Origin: Streptomyces venezuelae
GTDB taxonomy: Bacteria > Actinomycetota > Actinomycetes > Streptomycetales > Streptomycetaceae
NCBI RefSeq assembly: GCF_008642275.1
Contig: NZ_CP029189.1
Location: 2,920,001-2,984,000 of the forward strand
Direction of reading: 5' to 3'
DNA length: 64,000 bases
The notes under the pieces were generated by a model. The model did no database searches. It was given only the letters and a program-made list of their open reading frames with translations, and had not been told where the DNA came from. Shown here piece after piece: positions 62,090 through 64,000 of this stretch. The first letter of the stretch is position 1. Every line of letters begins with the position of its first letter. Position numbers and translations under genes: made by a program.

Positions 62090-63088
62090 ATGTCCAGGGC
62101 GAGAACAGCCCGCCGGATCGCGGCGGGGGCAGCGTACGGCGGAGGCGGGATCGGACTGGTCGGGGCCGCCGCGGTCGGGCTGGTGGTGGCCGAGATGCAG
62201 TTCGCGAGGCGGGCGGTCGGGTCCGGACTGCCCGAGCCACCGCGTGCCGACGGGCTGTACGGGAGCGAGTTCGGCGGGCCGGAGCAGAGCCCGGGCCCGC
62301 TGCGCCTGGGCATGCTGGGTGATTCCACGGCCGCGGGACTGGGCGTGCGGCGGGCCCGGCAGACCCCGGCGGCCCTGATGGCCTCCGGGCTGGCCGCGGT
62401 GGCGGAGCGGCCGGTGGAGCTGCGCAACGTGGCCCTTTCGGGGGCCATGTCGGACGATCTGGACCGGCAGGTCGGTCTGCTGCTGGACGGCGCCGGCCCG
62501 CCCCCGGACGTCTGCGTGATCATGATCGGCGCGAACGACGTGACCCGCCGGATGCCGCCGACCCAGTCGGTGCGCCTGCTCACCTCGGCCGTGCGCAGGC
62601 TGCGCATGGCCGGTTCCGAGGTCGTCGTGGGCACCTGCCCGGACCTGGGCACGATCGAGCCGGTCTACCAGCCGCTGCGCTGGCTGGCGCGCCGGGTCTC
62701 ACGCCAGCTGGCCGCCGCGCAGACCATAGGAGTGGTCGCGCTGGGCGCCCGTACGGTCTCCATGGGGGACCTGCTGGGCCCGGAGTTCGCCGCGAACCCG
62801 CGCGAGATGTTCGGCCCGGACTCCTACCACCCGTCGGCCGAGGGGTACGCGACCGCCGCCATGGCCGTGCTGCCGACCCTGTGCGCGACACTGGGCCTGT
62901 GGCCTGAGTCGGACCGGCTGGACGTGTCCCGGGACGAGGACATGCTGCCGGTGGCGAAGGCCGCGTCGGCCGCGGCGGGCCAGGCGGGTACGGAGGTCAC
63001 GGCCGCCCGCGGTCCCTGGGTGCTGCTCAAGCACCGCCGCCGGCGGCGGGTGCCGGCCACGGACCCGGCGCAGACGACCGTCACCTGA
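62090..63088 (+). CDS. SGNH/GDSL hydrolase family protein
   Basis: A 332-residue esterase-fold protein. An N-terminal hydrophobic segment (~17-35, GGGGIGLVGAAAVGLVVAEM) suggests a membrane anchor or signal. Catalytic blocks are GMLGDSTAAGLG (Ser), MIGANDVTRR (Asn) and FGPDSYHPSAEGYA (Asp and His); the Gly of block II is in the NVALSGAMSDD region. It likely hydrolyses an acyl ester of a lipid or wall component; the substrate is unknown. The ATG at 62090 follows GAGGAGG and AAGG stretches. It is divergent from cystathionine beta-synthase with 125 bases between. Confidence 0.92.
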   Translation: MSRARTARRIAAGAAYGGGGIGLVGAAAVGLVVAEMQFARRAVGSGLPEPPRADGLYGSEFGGPEQSPGPLRLGMLGDSTAAGLGVRRARQTPAALMASGLAAVAERPVELRNVALSGAMSDDLDRQVGLLLDGAGPPPDVCVIMIGANDVTRRMPPTQSVRLLTSAVRRLRMAGSEVVVGTCPDLGTIEPVYQPLRWLARRVSRQLAAAQTIGVVALGARTVSMGDLLGPEFAANPREMFGPDSYHPSAEGYATAAMAVLPTLCATLGLWPESDRLDVSRDEDMLPVAKAASAAAGQAGTEVTAARGPWVLLKHRRRRRVPATDPAQTTVT

Positions 63089-63209
63089 GAGCGGCACCAC
63101 GGGCCGAGTGCGGCCCGTGTCACACGCCCCGGCCGGTGACCTGGACCGTACGGGGCGGTAACTTCGCTTGCGGTCCCGCACAGAGCCGCAACACACCCTT
63201 GGAGTCCCG

Positions 63210-64000
63210 ATGCCCGAAGCCGTCATCGTTTCCACCGCCCGCTCCCCCATCGGGCGCGCCTTCAAGGGGTCCCTCAAGGACGTGCGGCCGGACGACCTGA
63301 CCGCGACGGTCATCCAGGCCGCGCTGGCCAAGGTCCCCGGGCTGGACCCGCGCGAGATCGACGACCTGATGCTGGGCTGCGGTCTGCCCGGCGGCGAGCA
63401 GGGCAACAACCTGGCCCGCATCGTGGCCGTGCAGATGGGCATGGACTTCCTGCCCGGCACCACCATCACCCGCTACTGCTCCTCCTCGCTGCAGACCTCC
63501 CGGATGGCCCTGCACGCCATCAAGGCGGGCGAGGGCGATGTCTTCATCTCGGCCGGTGTCGAGATGGTGTCGCGGTTCGCCAAGGGCAACTCGGACTCCT
63601 GGCCCGACACCCACAACCCGCTGTTCGCCGAGGCCGAGGCCCGCACGGCGGCCGTCGCCGAGTCGACCGGCTCCGGCTGGCACGACCCGCGCGAGGACGG
63701 CCTGGTGCCGGACGCGTACATCGCGATGGGCCAGACCGCCGAGAACCTGGCCCGCATCAAGGGCGTGACCCGTCAGGACATGGACGAGTTCGGCGTCCGC
63801 TCGCAGAACCTCGCGGAAGAGGCCATCAAGAACGGCTTCTGGGCCCGCGAGATCACCCCGGTCACCACCCCGGACGGAACGGTCGTCTCCGGGGACGACG
63901 GCCCGCGCGCCGGCGTGACCCTGGAGGGCGTGCAGGGCCTCAAGCCCGTCTTCCGCCCCGACGGCCTGGTCACGGCCGCCAACTGCTGCCCGCTCAACGA
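63210..64000 (+). CDS. Acetyl-CoA C-acetyltransferase (thiolase), partial
   Basis: The first ~263 residues of a thiolase; the reading frame is open at the window end. It begins MPEAVIVSTARSPIGRAFKG. The nucleophilic Cys90 is in the RYCSSSLQTSRMA motif. QMGMDFLPGTTITRY and SAGVEMVSRF are family-typical. Near the end the sequence reads TAANCCPLN, where many thiolases have N-S-S. The enzyme condenses or cleaves acetoacetyl-CoA. GGAG lies six bases before the ATG. The catalytic His and second Cys lie beyond the window. Confidence 0.95.
   Translation, partial: MPEAVIVSTARSPIGRAFKGSLKDVRPDDLTATVIQAALAKVPGLDPREIDDLMLGCGLPGGEQGNNLARIVAVQMGMDFLPGTTITRYCSSSLQTSRMALHAIKAGEGDVFISAGVEMVSRFAKGNSDSWPDTHNPLFAEAEARTAAVAESTGSGWHDPREDGLVPDAYIAMGQTAENLARIKGVTRQDMDEFGVRSQNLAEEAIKNGFWAREITPVTTPDGTVVSGDDGPRAGVTLEGVQGLKPVFRPDGLVTAANCCPLN

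Overview
The window reads as Streptomyces chromosome (Actinomycetota). G+C is very high, third codon positions are almost always G or C, GTG starts are common, GTGA/ATGA stop-start overlaps are frequent, and the developmental gene whiB is present. From memory, the gene order resembles the conserved core arm of S. coelicolor around the SCO3020s to SCO3070s; I could not check this by alignment. About 50 protein genes are called. I see no rRNA, tRNA, insertion sequence, prophage or CRISPR array. The last gene (thiolase) is cut by the window end.

Layout. (1) 0-4.4 kb: an RDD membrane protein, an unknown protein, S-adenosylhomocysteine hydrolase and an unusual signal peptidase I-like protein. (2) 4.4-16.5 kb: cation efflux, then a mannose/sugar-phosphate block (manA, a SIS-domain isomerase-like gene, a Trm112-like protein, manB), DUF3499 and zincin-like proteins, a large membrane glycosyltransferase coupled to a DUF5719 protein, and whiB. 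(3) 16.5-20 kb: cysteine dioxygenase and the F420 genes cofD and cofE. A 28-codon leader ORF ending in a run of cysteine codons lies directly upstream of cysteine dioxygenase. (4) 20-38 kb: DNA glycosylase, peptidoglycan amidase, a TIGR03089 protein, five LytR-CpsA-Psr (LCP) proteins, a thioesterase, a mannose-1-phosphate guanylyltransferase-like enzyme, an acyl-CoA dehydrogenase and UDP-glucose dehydrogenase. With manA/manB this looks like a cell-wall glycopolymer neighbourhood. (5) 37-46.5 kb: two tandem M19 dipeptidase-family genes (one lacking its metal ligands), purE-purK, GtrA, a two-component system and a POT peptide transporter. (6) 46.5-50.7 kb: four secreted or anchored surface proteins, two with sortase motifs. 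(7) 50.8-59.6 kb: histidine utilisation (hutU, an M20 amidohydrolase, hutF, hutI), a divergent fold-III PLP decarboxylase, a lipoprotein and a MurR/RpiR regulator, with a strong dyad operator in the divergent promoter. (8) 59.6-64 kb: a small membrane protein, cystathionine beta-synthase, an SGNH hydrolase and a thiolase.

The observation I rate highest is the polycysteine leader ORF (16924-17010) in front of cysteine dioxygenase, a candidate cysteine-sensing attenuator. Others are an eight-unit GTGC array in exact 12-nt phase next to whiB, a signal peptidase with Glu at the catalytic Lys position, an apparently inactive M19 dipeptidase paralogue, paired 14-bp palindromes at a predicted leaderless promoter, and the hut operator with a 9-bp motif shared with the regulator's own promoter.
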